This document shows, piece after piece, positions 8,669 through 17,251 of a DNA stretch of 64,000 nucleotides (positions within the stretch are counted from its first letter, which is position 1; each line of letters opens with the position of its first letter). The notes under the pieces are model-generated. The model had not been told where the DNA came from. It ran no database searches and saw nothing but the letters and a program-made list of their open reading frames with translations. The stretch covers positions 3,224,001-3,288,000 of the forward strand of contig NZ_JANUCO010000001.1 in the NCBI RefSeq assembly GCF_024807225.1, written 5' to 3'. A program made the translations under genes and the position numbers. The stretch comes from Chryseobacterium ginsenosidimutans (lineage in GTDB: Bacteria > Bacteroidota > Bacteroidia > Flavobacteriales > Weeksellaceae).

Positions 8669-10087
8669 TTAAATATTATCGGAAATAGTAGAGCTATTAA
8701 TAGGAATGCATATGATAAAGGTCGTATTACCGGGTTTTGATTCTACTTTTACAGAACCTTTATGTTTCAGGATAATCCTCTGAACCGTTTCAAGTCCCAT
8801 TCCCGTCCCTTTACCGACTTCTTTAGTTGTGAAAAAAGGATCGAAAATTTTAGATCTGATATTTTCAGGAATTCCGGGTCCGTCGTCATTAATTGTTACT
8901 TTTATAAATTCGCGATCTCTTTCTGTGGTAATAATAATCTTTCCTTTTTTATTGATTTCCATGCTGTCGAGCGCATTATCGATAAGATTCGTCCAAACCT
9001 GATTAAGCTGTCCTGTATAAGCCATAACTCGTGGAAGGGTTTCATCATATCTTTCATCCAGTTCTACATTGCCTTTGCGGAATTTGTGTCCAAGAATACT
9101 CAGCGTATTTCGAATCCCATCATGAATATTGGATGCCATTTTTTCTGATCCGCGATCCATGTGCGTATAAATTTTGATAGATTTTATCAGCTCGGCAATC
9201 CTTCCTGAAGAGACCTGAATATCCTGTATCATTTTTTCGGTCACCAAAACATTGAGAAGCCAATTAAAAATCGGTGATCTTGCATGTTCAGGAATCAAAT
9301 TTTCAAATGTTTTCAGGTTCTCGAAAGTGAAATTAAATTCAACAAAAGTCTCAGCTATTTCTTCTGCGTTACTTACGTTTCGCTCATCAAGCCAATCGGT
9401 AATCGCATCTTCTTTTTTAGATTTTTCTTTAAGACTTAAAATCGGTCTATCCGTTTCAGCTAAAATTTTCATTAATTCTTCACTTACTCCATCTACCTGA
9501 GAAGCTTCTAAATGTAAGGAAGTGAGTTCTTTAAAAGCGGCAGGCTCTAGACGCAAATGTTGCCGAAGCGAAAGAGAATCACTCACCAAGGCAGCGGCAG
9601 GATTATTAATTTCATGAGCAAGACCTGCAGCCAATTTCCCTAAAGCCGCCATTTTATCATTTTGCTGCTGAAGAGCCGTAAACTCACGAATCCTGTTGTT
9701 CATGATATGTACCAATGCCTGAGTAAGCTCAAACTGATCCCGAATCATACTGTTGATTTCATCGGTATTAAAAGACATTATCTTTACAGAACCAATTGCC
9801 TGAATGTTTACACCTGCAATGATCCCCCGCGAATAAGGAAGATACCCAAAAATACTTCCTTTGGAAAGCACGGAAATTTCCCGGTTCTCATTGCCTTGTT
9901 TAATGAAAAGAGAAACGCGACCTTCAAGAATAAAATTGGGACCGTCTATTTTACTCCCTTCTTCACTAATAAACTGTCCATCAGCAAAATCTATAATTTT
10001 GCTATGCTCTTCCAGCCATTCCAACTGTTCTTTGGGTACAGCAATTAATGCATCAAATTCTTGTAAAAGCTCTGTGTTTTGTCCCAT
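8669..10087 (-). CDS. Sensor histidine kinase with cyclic-nucleotide-binding domain
   Basis: A 472-residue soluble kinase without membrane segments. Residues about 10-125 resemble a CRP-type cNMP-binding beta-roll (FADGQFISEEGSKIDGPNFILEGRVSLF, partly quoted, then GSIFGYLPYSRG). A helical linker leads to the dimerisation box LGKLAAGLAHEINNPAAAL, with His158 as the likely phosphorylation site. Residues about 330-465 are the HATPase domain with N box (NLIDNALDSM), G1 box (DDGPGIPE), F box (FDPFFTTKEVGKG) and G2 box (GTGMGLETV). The next gene starts 12 bases downstream and encodes a REC domain, its probable phosphotransfer partner. The effector of the beta-roll cannot be told. A purine-rich AAAGGA sits just upstream of the ATG. 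Confidence 0.88.
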   Translation of the reverse strand: MGQNTELLQEFDALIAVPKEQLEWLEEHSKIIDFADGQFISEEGSKIDGPNFILEGRVSLFIKQGNENREISVLSKGSIFGYLPYSRGIIAGVNIQAIGSVKIMSFNTDEINSMIRDQFELTQALVHIMNNRIREFTALQQQNDKMAALGKLAAGLAHEINNPAAALVSDSLSLRQHLRLEPAAFKELTSLHLEASQVDGVSEELMKILAETDRPILSLKEKSKKEDAITDWLDERNVSNAEEIAETFVEFNFTFENLKTFENLIPEHARSPIFNWLLNVLVTEKMIQDIQVSSGRIAELIKSIKIYTHMDRGSEKMASNIHDGIRNTLSILGHKFRKGNVELDERYDETLPRVMAYTGQLNQVWTNLIDNALDSMEINKKGKIIITTERDREFIKVTINDDGPGIPENIRSKIFDPFFTTKEVGKGTGMGLETVQRIILKHKGSVKVESKPGNTTFIICIPINSSTISDNI

Positions 10088-10403
10088 ATTTATCCTTTTG
10101 TTTTAAATACCGACTTGAGTGTTATATTAATTATTATAATAGATGTTTAACGTAATGTTATTAATCATAAAGATAAGAATATTAATAAGAATAAATAGAT
10201 ACAATACATTAACAAAAGCTAATATATTTATTGCCTGAGATCTTATAATTACAATACCAAACCGTCATAGTTGAAAAGTTCTATTTTTATAAGATTTAAC
10301 AGCATATATAAAAGAAACAAATAAAAAATCGCACTATAAATAGGGCGATTTGTATTGCAAATATACAGTTTTCAAAACACTTTTTAGAATGAATATTTTA
10401 CCT
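10088..10403. other. 316-base intergenic region
   Basis: This gap lies between the kinase start (10087, read leftward) and the VOC stop (10404, same strand). It is very AT-rich. Apart from the terminator hairpin at 10326-10351 and an AAGGA ribosome-binding sequence just before the kinase start, I see no open reading frame, RNA gene or repeat that I can support. A TAGCTTTTG sequence on the minus strand could be a weak -7 box. Confidence 0.5.
10321..10352 (-). terminator. Intrinsic terminator of the VOC gene
   Basis: Read on the minus strand, the stem AAATCGC/GCGATTT (10351-10345 with 10332-10326), extended by a CTAT/ATAG pairing near the loop, is followed by a run of T. It lies about 50 bases past the VOC stop, as expected for a rho-independent terminator. 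Confidence 0.65.
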
Positions 10404-10811
10404 TTAACGAGGCATAAATTTCTCTATAGATTCCTTCGTAACAGGGGTAAAAAAGTTGACCAAATTACCATCCGGATCTCGGAATAATAACGATTTATTT
10501 CCCCACGGCATTGTGGTCGGTTTTTGCACCAAATAAGGAAGCAATACATCTTTTAATCGATCAAATTCCTTTTCTACATCGTCAACTAAAAATTCTATAA
10601 TCGCCGTATGGTTTTCTCCGGCTCGTGCGATACTTTCGTCACCAAAAAACTGTAATGTTTTGGTACTTCCGATCGCAATTGTTGCAGTGGGTGTTTTCAG
10701 TTCGGCAAAATCCGGTGTGTATTGTATGGCAGAGATTCCGGTTATTTGCTCGTAGAATTTTACCAGATTGTCTATATTGTCAGTAATAATACGTATTGAG
10801 ACTAAATTCAT
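10404..10811 (-). CDS. VOC (glyoxalase/bleomycin-resistance-like) family protein
   Basis: A 135-residue single-domain protein of the vicinal oxygen chelate superfamily. It has the paired beta-alpha-beta-beta-beta halves: the first begins VSIRIITDNIDNLVKFYEQITG, partly typical of the family start, and the second ends with KSLLFRDPDGNLVNFFTP, the very common RDPDGN strand that closes the metal site. Members include glyoxalase I, dioxygenases and antibiotic-binding proteins; the specific activity cannot be chosen here. It stands alone between longer gaps, with its own terminator, and is not in an obvious operon. Confidence 0.85.
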   Translation of the reverse strand: MNLVSIRIITDNIDNLVKFYEQITGISAIQYTPDFAELKTPTATIAIGSTKTLQFFGDESIARAGENHTAIIEFLVDDVEKEFDRLKDVLLPYLVQKPTTMPWGNKSLLFRDPDGNLVNFFTPVTKESIEKFMPR

Positions 10812-11072
10812 TTTTATAAAAATTTTAATTATTCTACAAAAATAAAACAGTCTTATGACAACAGTTTGTCAGTAGAAGTTAAAATTTACAGATATCTATT
10901 TCAATAGTATTTGTAAATTTTGAAATTATCATTTAACAACCGACTTAGTTGCGATTTTTGCTGAGTGAAACGCCTTTGCGAACGAAAAATATTTTCAAGT
11001 TTAATTAAAAAATTTTGCGAACATAGCGTTTAAAATATAAAATTTTCACACCCCGAACTTAAGTTTAACGGA

Positions 11073-12359
11073 TTAAAAATCAGAGTTCAGTACTTTTAAT
11101 AATTCGGTTTGCTGCATCACTTCATTTTTACTGTTGATAAGGTTATAATTGGCTTGAAGCCAGTTGTTTCGTACCACAAAAAATGTGTAGGCATCCATTA
11201 ATCCTTCTTTGTATTTCTCTTCAGATTTTTGAAATGATAATTTTTGATTCTCAAAATTCGATTGCAGCAAGGTATATTTTTCTTCAGAATTCTGAAATTG
11301 CGCTTTGATGGAATTAATGCTTTGCGTAAGATTATTCACCACAATTTCTTTCTCATAATTGTAATTAATAACATTGAGTTTTGCAATCTCCACATTATTT
11401 TTCACCTGCAACTTATTAAATATTGGAACGGAAAGTCCGAAAGTAACCTGCTGATTTTTATTCCGTTTGAACTGATCTGAAAAATTATCCGCCGATTCAC
11501 CCAACGTTTTGCTGTAAAAACTCGACCAGTTATAAGAACCGTTAAGAGTAGGTAAATAAGCAGATCTTGCAATATTAATATTCTTTTCGGCAGCTTTTAT
11601 TTCCGTGATAACGCTTTTGTAGGCTGGGTTTTTCTCAATCAGGTTTTTTACAAAATCCGGATCGTTGAAGTTTGAATCCAAAAGATCTTCATCATTCATT
11701 TTAAAATCCAAAGAATCGGTTGTAATCGCCAATGCATTTAGTAAATTTATTTTAGAAAGATCGCGGGAATTCTTTGCAGAAACCCATTGTTCCTGCAACG
11801 TTCCAAGATTGGCTTTGATGTCATACACATCGCTTTTGGGGCGGTTTCCGATTTCCACTTCTTTCTCGGTACGTTTAATTTGATCTTCTATTCCTGAAAT
11901 CTGGGTTTCCAAAACATCCAGCCAGCTTTTGCTGTTCTGATAACTGAAAAACATCTGAATGACACTCATTTTCACCTCATTTTGCGCCTGTTTCATTTTG
12001 AAAGTTGAACTTTCTTTATTGATTTTCGACAAAGAAATATTGAGATAATTTCGCCAATTCATCAGTTCCCAATTCGCTTGCGCATACACATTATCATTTT
12101 GTGTATTGAGTGCTTCTCTCTGATTATTTTGGGTGTTGATTCCTAATCCAAAACCATAATTGTGGCTTATTCCCGCTTCAACTGACGGAAGCAACATCCC
12201 TTTTGCGGCAGAAATCTGACGGTCATTTTTCTGAATAGTAACGACAGATTGCTTTACCAGCGGATGATTTGCAGATGCATAAACCAAGCATTGTTTCAGC
12301 GTCCAAGTTTGCTGAGCCGGAAAAAGATTAATGATTAATATAAAAAAGAGTTTTTTCAT
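11073..12359 (-). CDS. TolC family outer-membrane efflux protein of the MacAB-like cluster
   Basis: A 428-residue OEP family channel with a short signal peptide (KKLFFILIINLFPAQQ) followed by the standard opening WTLKQCLVYASANHPLVKQS. The two OEP repeats span roughly 25-220 and 230-425, each rich in heptads and in Asn/Gln, as in TolC relatives of Bacteroidota. It is the last gene of the leftward operon adaptor, ATPase, permease, TolC (16983 to 11073), separated from the permease gene by a repeat-containing 74-base gap. Its role is the outer-membrane exit duct for a MacAB-type ABC exporter. No defects are visible. Confidence 0.9.
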   Translation of the reverse strand: MKKLFFILIINLFPAQQTWTLKQCLVYASANHPLVKQSVVTIQKNDRQISAAKGMLLPSVEAGISHNYGFGLGINTQNNQREALNTQNDNVYAQANWELMNWRNYLNISLSKINKESSTFKMKQAQNEVKMSVIQMFFSYQNSKSWLDVLETQISGIEDQIKRTEKEVEIGNRPKSDVYDIKANLGTLQEQWVSAKNSRDLSKINLLNALAITTDSLDFKMNDEDLLDSNFNDPDFVKNLIEKNPAYKSVITEIKAAEKNINIARSAYLPTLNGSYNWSSFYSKTLGESADNFSDQFKRNKNQQVTFGLSVPIFNKLQVKNNVEIAKLNVINYNYEKEIVVNNLTQSINSIKAQFQNSEEKYTLLQSNFENQKLSFQKSEEKYKEGLMDAYTFFVVRNNWLQANYNLINSKNEVMQQTELLKVLNSDF

Positions 12360-12360
12360 A

Positions 12361-12430
12361 ATTGGTTGTTGGTTGATAGTTGTTGGTTGTCAGAAAATCT
12401 ATCAACAATTAACCGACAACCATCAACAAT
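12361..12430. repeat. Intergenic GTTG/CAAC inverted repeat (copy 1)
   Basis: GTTG-rich left side (TTGGTTGTTGGTTGATAG from 12362) faces a CAAC-rich right side ending ACCGACAACCATCAACAAT. The two sides can fold into an imperfect hairpin. Similar palindromes fill other gaps of this same cluster. Confidence 0.6.
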
Positions 12431-12433
12431 TTT

Positions 12434-14852
12434 TTACTCGTATTTCAGATATTTTACAAGATTCACTTTTGTGGCTTGATACGCTTTGATGCTCACGACA
12501 GCAAAAGTTAATAAAAGTAATACCACAAGACTTAGAATGAACGGTAAAACCGGCATATCGATCCTGTAAGCGAAGTCTTTAAGCCACTCATTCATCAGAT
12601 AATAACTGATCGGAATGCTGATAAGAACGGCGATCAAAGTGATCCAAAGGAATTGCTTCGTCAAGCCGATAATTAAAGTTCCGTCTGATGCTCCCAATGT
12701 TTTTCTGATGGCAACATCTTTTAATTTTTGTTCAATCATTAATGACGACAAAGCGAATAATCCTAATAAAGCGACCATCAAAACCATTGCATTCAGGATG
12801 GTGAAAAGTGTTTGCTGCTTCTGATATTTCTCGAAAGTTTTTGCAAATTTCTGATCCAGAAAATAATAATCTATCGGATACCCTTGTTCTACATTGCTTT
12901 GCCAATACGTTTTAATTCTTTTTACCGTTCCGTCGATATCATCCGATTTTATTTTCAACTGAATATTATAGACATTCGATCTCTTCCACTCGGTTTCTTT
13001 GTAATGGAAAAACGCAATCGGCTCTATTTCTGTTCTAAGATTTCTGAAGTTAAAATCTTTTACAATTCCTACAATATTATATTGCTTATCATCAAATCCC
13101 GGACGAACTTTATTTTTTAAAGCTTCATCATCTTTCCAACCGAATTTTCTTACAAAAGCCTCATTTACTATAAGATTATTAACGGTATCTGATGCAAGAT
13201 TCGAATCCAGCCAACGACCTTTTTTCAGTTTTACATTGATAAATTTGAGGTAATTATAATCCATAGATCCGTGTTGCGCCTGAATACTTTTATTCATATA
13301 ATCGACATTCGAACTGCTAGATCTGCCATTTCCGGGAACCAGTTCTCCATAAGAAATTTCGGCAATACCTTCTATTTTACTCATTTCTGTTCTTAGCCTT
13401 TCATATTTCAGCCAGGGTTTCGGGTTACTTTCACTGAAGTTAATCATCATAATCTGTTTCCCGCTGTAACCAAGGTCTTTATCCATCATATATTTCACCT
13501 GTTGATTCACGATTAATCCACCGATAATAAAGAATGAAGAGATGATTAATTGTAAAGTTAAAATTCCGTTTCTCAGCCAAACACCGTGTCTGCTTCTGGC
13601 GAAATTTCCTTTTAAAGTTTCTATTGCCTTAAAGTTTGACAGATACATTGCAGGAATTAGTCCCGAAATTAATGTTACCATAATCACCATTACAAAAGAG
13701 TAAAAGTAAATATGCCAGTCATTCATTTTCATTTCTTTGTCATAAAACTTGTTGAAGCTTGGTAAAAGAAGCTCTGCTAAAGCCAATGACAGCAAATATG
13801 AAGCAATACAAATCACAAAAGTTTCCAACAAAAACTGAAGAACAAGATTGGTTTTTGTACTGCCAATTGCTTTTCTTACCCCGATTTCTTTTGCACGTTG
13901 AGAAGCCTGAGCCGTTTTTAGATTAATAAAATTAATCGCCGACAAAATCACAATTAAAACAGAAAGTGTGAAAAGAATCATTAATGTTTTGAAATCAGGA
14001 TTTCCAAACCAAGATGCTTTTGCGTGGAGTTTTATTTCATCAAGTGGCGTCAGTACACTATCAGTCGGACCGTATAAATCAAGATATTGCTGAACTGTCA
14101 TTCCCGAAGAATCTTTATCCAGACTCGCACGATATTCGAAAATATCTTTGATGAATTTTTGCTGTACAACGGCAGGATCTGTTCCTTTTTTCAACATAAA
14201 AAGACATCCGTAATTGAAATTTCCCCAATTCTTTTCGTCGTTTTTAAACTGTTCTGCAGGAGGAGTAATTATAAACTCTGGCTTAATCTGGCTGTTTTCT
14301 TTTGGCAATTCATAAACCGCAGTTACAACATAATTTTTATTATCAAATTTCACACTTTCTCCCGCAACATTAGTTTTCTCAAAAAGATTTTTGGCTGCAG
14401 TAGTAGAAAGTGCAATGACACCCTCTCCTTTTAAAGCATTTTTAAAGCTTCCGGAAACCAATTTGAAGGGAAAGAAATTGAAAAAATTATCTGAAGAGGT
14501 CATTCCATCTTTCTGAAAAACCGTTTTATCTTTTGTTGTCATCTTCAGACCTATTCCCGAACCATTGAACAAAACGTAATCTTCAACTCCCGGAATCACT
14601 TCTTTTGCGCGCTTTGCCATCGGAATAGAAATATTATTTCCGTATGAATTTTCTGGTTTATGGTACGTTTGGAAATAAAATATATTGTCCTTTTTTGGGT
14701 TCCATTTTTCGAAGGATTCTTCATCATTCCAATGCATCAGGATGAGCATAAATCCAGTCAAACCCACCGTTAATCCAAACAGATTAATGATTGTTGAAAG
14801 CCAGTTTCTTTTTATAATTGATGAAAGCGATTCTAAGCCAGTTTTGTAACAT
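12434..14852 (-). pseudogene. MacB/FtsX-type ABC transporter permease, frameshifted (+1) near the N-terminus
   Basis: A permease of the MacB/FtsX family with an N-terminal membrane helix, a large periplasmic MacB_PCD domain, three helices near 280-420, a second periplasmic domain and a C-terminal helix bundle (VALLGLFALSSLMIEQKLKD... then VAIRKTLGAS). The longest open frame ends at 14767 and lacks the usual start. Upstream, an ATG at 14852 opens MLQNWLRIAFINYKK, then hits a stop; dropping one A (one T of 14805-14807 on the plus strand) restores NWLSTIINLFGLTVGLTGFM, the classic family N-terminus. Repaired length is about 805 residues. The paired ATPase gene lies upstream. The lesion would remove the first helix, so sequencing error is likely. 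Confidence 0.85.
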
Positions 14853-14867
14853 AATTGTTGATTTTGG

Positions 14868-14939
14868 GTTGATTGTTGTTAGTTGATTGTTGTTAGTTTT
14901 GAGAATGCCCATCAACTAACAACCGACAACCATCAACTA
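14868..14939. repeat. Intergenic GTTG/CAAC inverted repeat (copy 2)
   Basis: Left side TTGATTGTTGTTAGTTGATT (from about 14871) and right side CATCAACTAACAACCGACAAC (partly 14911-14931) are complementary in type, separated by a short GAGAATGCC loop region. It lies between the ATPase stop and the permease start. Confidence 0.6.
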
Positions 14940-14944
14940 AATTT

Positions 14945-15667
14945 TTATTCAAAGTTTTTTGCGTCTGCTTTTTCGAAAACATCTTTTCTTTGGGAAGAAT
15001 GCTCTTCTGAGAAAATCTCGCCGTCTTTCATATTCACGATTTTGGAAGCGTAACCTGCATCATAAGACGAGTGCGTTACCATTGCAATTGTAGAACCTTC
15101 CCTATGCAATTCTGCGAGAAGATTCATCACTTCGTTTCCGTTGGAGCTGTCCAGATTTCCGGTTGGCTCATCGGCAAGAATCAGTTTTGGTTTTGTCACC
15201 AAAGCTCTTGCAACGGCTGCTCTTTGCTGTTGACCACCCGAAAGTTGCTGTGGATAATGTTTTGCTCTGTGCGCGATGTTGATTTTATCCATAATTTCCT
15301 CGACACGTTTTTTTCTTTCGGAAGAAGAAACTCCGTTGTAGATCAAAGGCAATTCGATATTTTCAAAAACCGTCAGTTCATCAATCAGATTAAAGTTCTG
15401 GAAAATGAACCCTATATTTTTCTTTCTGATTTCAGATTTTTTCTTTTCAGAAGTTCCTATTGTTTCAGTCGTTTCAAACTGATAAGAACCAGAAGAAGCG
15501 CTGTCCAAAAGTCCAAGAATATTAAGGAAAGTTGATTTTCCGCAACCTGAAGGTCCCATTATCGCTACAAATTCGCCTTCTTTTATACTCAAGCTTACGT
15601 TGTTGAGCGCATTGGTTTGAACATCTTCCGTTTTATAGACTTTTGAAAGGTTTTGAATATTTATCAT
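14945..15667 (-). CDS. ABC transporter ATP-binding protein, MacB/LolD-like
   Basis: A 240-residue ATPase. Walker A is GPSGCGKST (residues about 38-46), the Q-loop follows at FIFQNFNLIDELTVFEN, the signature motif is LSGGQQQRAAVARAL, Walker B is LILADEPTGNLD, and the switch His is in MVTHS. The sequence is of the o228/LolD/MacB class, in which ATPase pairs with FtsX-type permeases that perform mechanotransmission rather than transport through the membrane core. Here ATPase and permease are separate genes, unlike E. coli MacB where they are fused. Its gene lies between the adaptor (74 bases upstream) and the permease, so the three form one exporter. Confidence 0.93.
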   Translation of the reverse strand: MINIQNLSKVYKTEDVQTNALNNVSLSIKEGEFVAIMGPSGCGKSTFLNILGLLDSASSGSYQFETTETIGTSEKKKSEIRKKNIGFIFQNFNLIDELTVFENIELPLIYNGVSSSERKKRVEEIMDKINIAHRAKHYPQQLSGGQQQRAAVARALVTKPKLILADEPTGNLDSSNGNEVMNLLAELHREGSTIAMVTHSSYDAGYASKIVNMKDGEIFSEEHSSQRKDVFEKADAKNFE

Positions 15668-15741
15668 TTTAATTTAGGTTTAAAGTTCTATGTTTTGGTT
15701 TCAATATTAAGTTTAAGATTTTAAGTCTCTCATCTATCCGT

Positions 15742-16983
15742 CTATTGTCTCACATCTAAAATCTCATATTTTTTTAGTTCAGAATAATCTGATGTAATCA
15801 CCATTTCGCCCGGTTTCAATCCGGAAACCACTTCGTAATAAAGCGGATTTTCTTTTCCCAAACTGATGTTTCGTTTTTCGGCTTTGTTATTTTTCATTAC
15901 AAAGATCCATTTTCCGTTCGTGTCTTTATAGAAATTTCCTTTCGGAATCATCATGCTTTGCGTGTCGGCAGATAATTTCAGTTTCACTCCGAAAGTCATC
16001 CCAATTTTTAGGTTTTCAGGTTTTACATCGATGAAAGTCAGCTCCACAGAAAACTGTCCGTCTTTTACTTCGGGAAGTATTTTCGTAATAATGACTTCAA
16101 ATTGTTTTGCATTGCTTTCCAGACTTCCTTTTATTCCGTTTTGGAGCTTATTGATGTAATACTCATCCACTTTTGCAACCAGTTTATAACCGTCCATTAA
16201 ATCGATTTTCCCAATGCTTTCACCACTTGTCAAGTTTTGACCAAGTGAAATATTAAATGATGATAATCTTCCGGAAACCGGCGACATAATCAGGAAATTA
16301 TTTTTATTGGATCTCAAAATTTCTAAACTTTTTTCCATTTGACTGATGGAATTATTGATTGCCGCAAACTGAGAATTTCTGGAAGCTTTTTCACTGGAAG
16401 CGCCTTTTTCTACAATTCCTTTTCTTTGTTTCTGATAATTCAGATTTTGTAAAGCAACATCATAATCAGTTTTCTTTCCGATTTCTGCATCGTACAATCT
16501 TTTTTGAAGGTTGAAAGATTGTAAAGCCGTGTTGTAATCGTTTTGAGATTGTAATAATTCTTTATCCTGAGCAAATTCCTGATTCTTCAATTCTAAAAGC
16601 GAACTTCTCATTTGGCTTATCTGCTGCATAATTCCCGTTTCCTGATTCAGATAATTAAATTCCGTATTCGGGTTGTAAACTCTCGCGATCGGCTCACCTT
16701 TCGTCAACATTTGTCCGTCTTCTGCAAAAATTTCTTTTACCGCACCGCCTTCTAAAACATTTACGAGAGAAGAATTAAGAGATTGCGTTTGCGCGGTCAC
16801 CATCAACATATCTTCAAATTTTCCTTTTGTAACGACATCCGTCTGAATATCTTCCAATTTCACATTGTACGTTTTTTTCTGATTTAAAAAATACCATCCA
16901 AAAACTGAAACTGCCAAAGCAGAAACAACGATAATCGATATTAATTTTAGTTTAGAATTCTTTTTTACTATTTTCGTATCCAT
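15742..16983 (-). CDS. MacA-like periplasmic adaptor (HlyD/RND-MFP family)
   Basis: A 413-residue membrane fusion protein. An N-terminal signal anchor spans residues about 13-31 (LISIIVVSALAVSVFGWYF). The lipoyl half EIFAEDGQMLTKGEPIARVY, a long coiled-coil hairpin (about 115-235, LNYLNQETG... to SLEILRSNK), the second lipoyl half and a beta-barrel follow; near the end is the LKPGEMVITSDYSELKKYE motif of the membrane-proximal domain. It is the first gene of the leftward exporter operon and directly follows the sigma-54-type promoter at 17017-17032. It should link the ABC permease with the TolC channel. The start at 16983 fits the anchor. Confidence 0.9.
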   Translation of the reverse strand: MDTKIVKKNSKLKLISIIVVSALAVSVFGWYFLNQKKTYNVKLEDIQTDVVTKGKFEDMLMVTAQTQSLNSSLVNVLEGGAVKEIFAEDGQMLTKGEPIARVYNPNTEFNYLNQETGIMQQISQMRSSLLELKNQEFAQDKELLQSQNDYNTALQSFNLQKRLYDAEIGKKTDYDVALQNLNYQKQRKGIVEKGASSEKASRNSQFAAINNSISQMEKSLEILRSNKNNFLIMSPVSGRLSSFNISLGQNLTSGESIGKIDLMDGYKLVAKVDEYYINKLQNGIKGSLESNAKQFEVIITKILPEVKDGQFSVELTFIDVKPENLKIGMTFGVKLKLSADTQSMMIPKGNFYKDTNGKWIFVMKNNKAEKRNISLGKENPLYYEVVSGLKPGEMVITSDYSELKKYEILDVRQ

Positions 16984-17016
16984 ATTTAAGATAACTTATT
17001 TGCTTACAGATAATTA

Positions 17017-17032
17017 CACAATACAAATGCCA
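17017..17032 (-). promoter_or_regulatory. Sigma-54 (-24/-12) promoter of the MacAB-like operon
   Basis: On the minus strand the sequence TGGCATTTGTATTGTG starts at 17032. It matches the sigma-54 consensus TGGCACGnnnnTTGCw with the correct GG to G spacing of 10 bases; only the C of the -12 GC is T. It lies 34 bases from the adaptor ATG, and the divergent gene encodes a sigma-54 activator. Confidence 0.7.
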
Positions 17033-17105
17033 GAGATTTATAACTTTGTAACTCTCTGAAAATGTGGTTAAATATAATTTTATTAATTTTAAGACTGTTC
17101 ATTAT

Positions 17106-17132
17106 CGGACACTTTTTGTGCGAAAACGGACA
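17106..17132. promoter_or_regulatory. Candidate activator binding sites (paired TGTCCG) upstream of the sigma-54 promoter
   Basis: CGGACA occurs at 17106-17111 and 17127-17132 (TGTCCG on the minus strand), two helical turns apart (21 bases), with TCGCACAAAAAGTG between. The block sits about 75-100 bases upstream of the -24 element, the usual place for enhancer-type sites of NtrC-like activators. Confidence 0.5.
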
Positions 17133-17140
17133 TTTTGATT

Positions 17141-17233
17141 GGTTTTTAGTTGTTAGTGTTTGGTGTTTGGTGTTTGGTTATTATAAAAATTAAATTCGGA
17201 CAACTAACCGCTAAACACTAACAACTAAAAACC
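17141..17233. repeat. Intergenic inverted repeat with 21-base perfect arms (copy 3)
   Basis: The left arm 17141-17161 begins GGTTTTTAGTTGTTAGTGTT; the right arm 17213-17233 is its exact reverse complement. The intervening part has GTGTTTG direct repeats. It lies just upstream of the response regulator start at 17252. Confidence 0.75.
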
Positions 17234-17251
17234 ATACACCTAATAAAAAAA

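Noticed and set aside
12434..14767. MacB-like permease starting at 14767 as an intact gene
   Set aside because: This start removes the first membrane helix; the conserved N-terminus is encoded upstream in another frame, so the gene is better described as frameshifted.
17100..17140. Sigma-54 promoter on the plus strand at CGGACACTTTTTGTGC
   Set aside because: GG and GC are 11 bases apart instead of 10; the block is better read as the TGTCCG site pair for the opposite direction.
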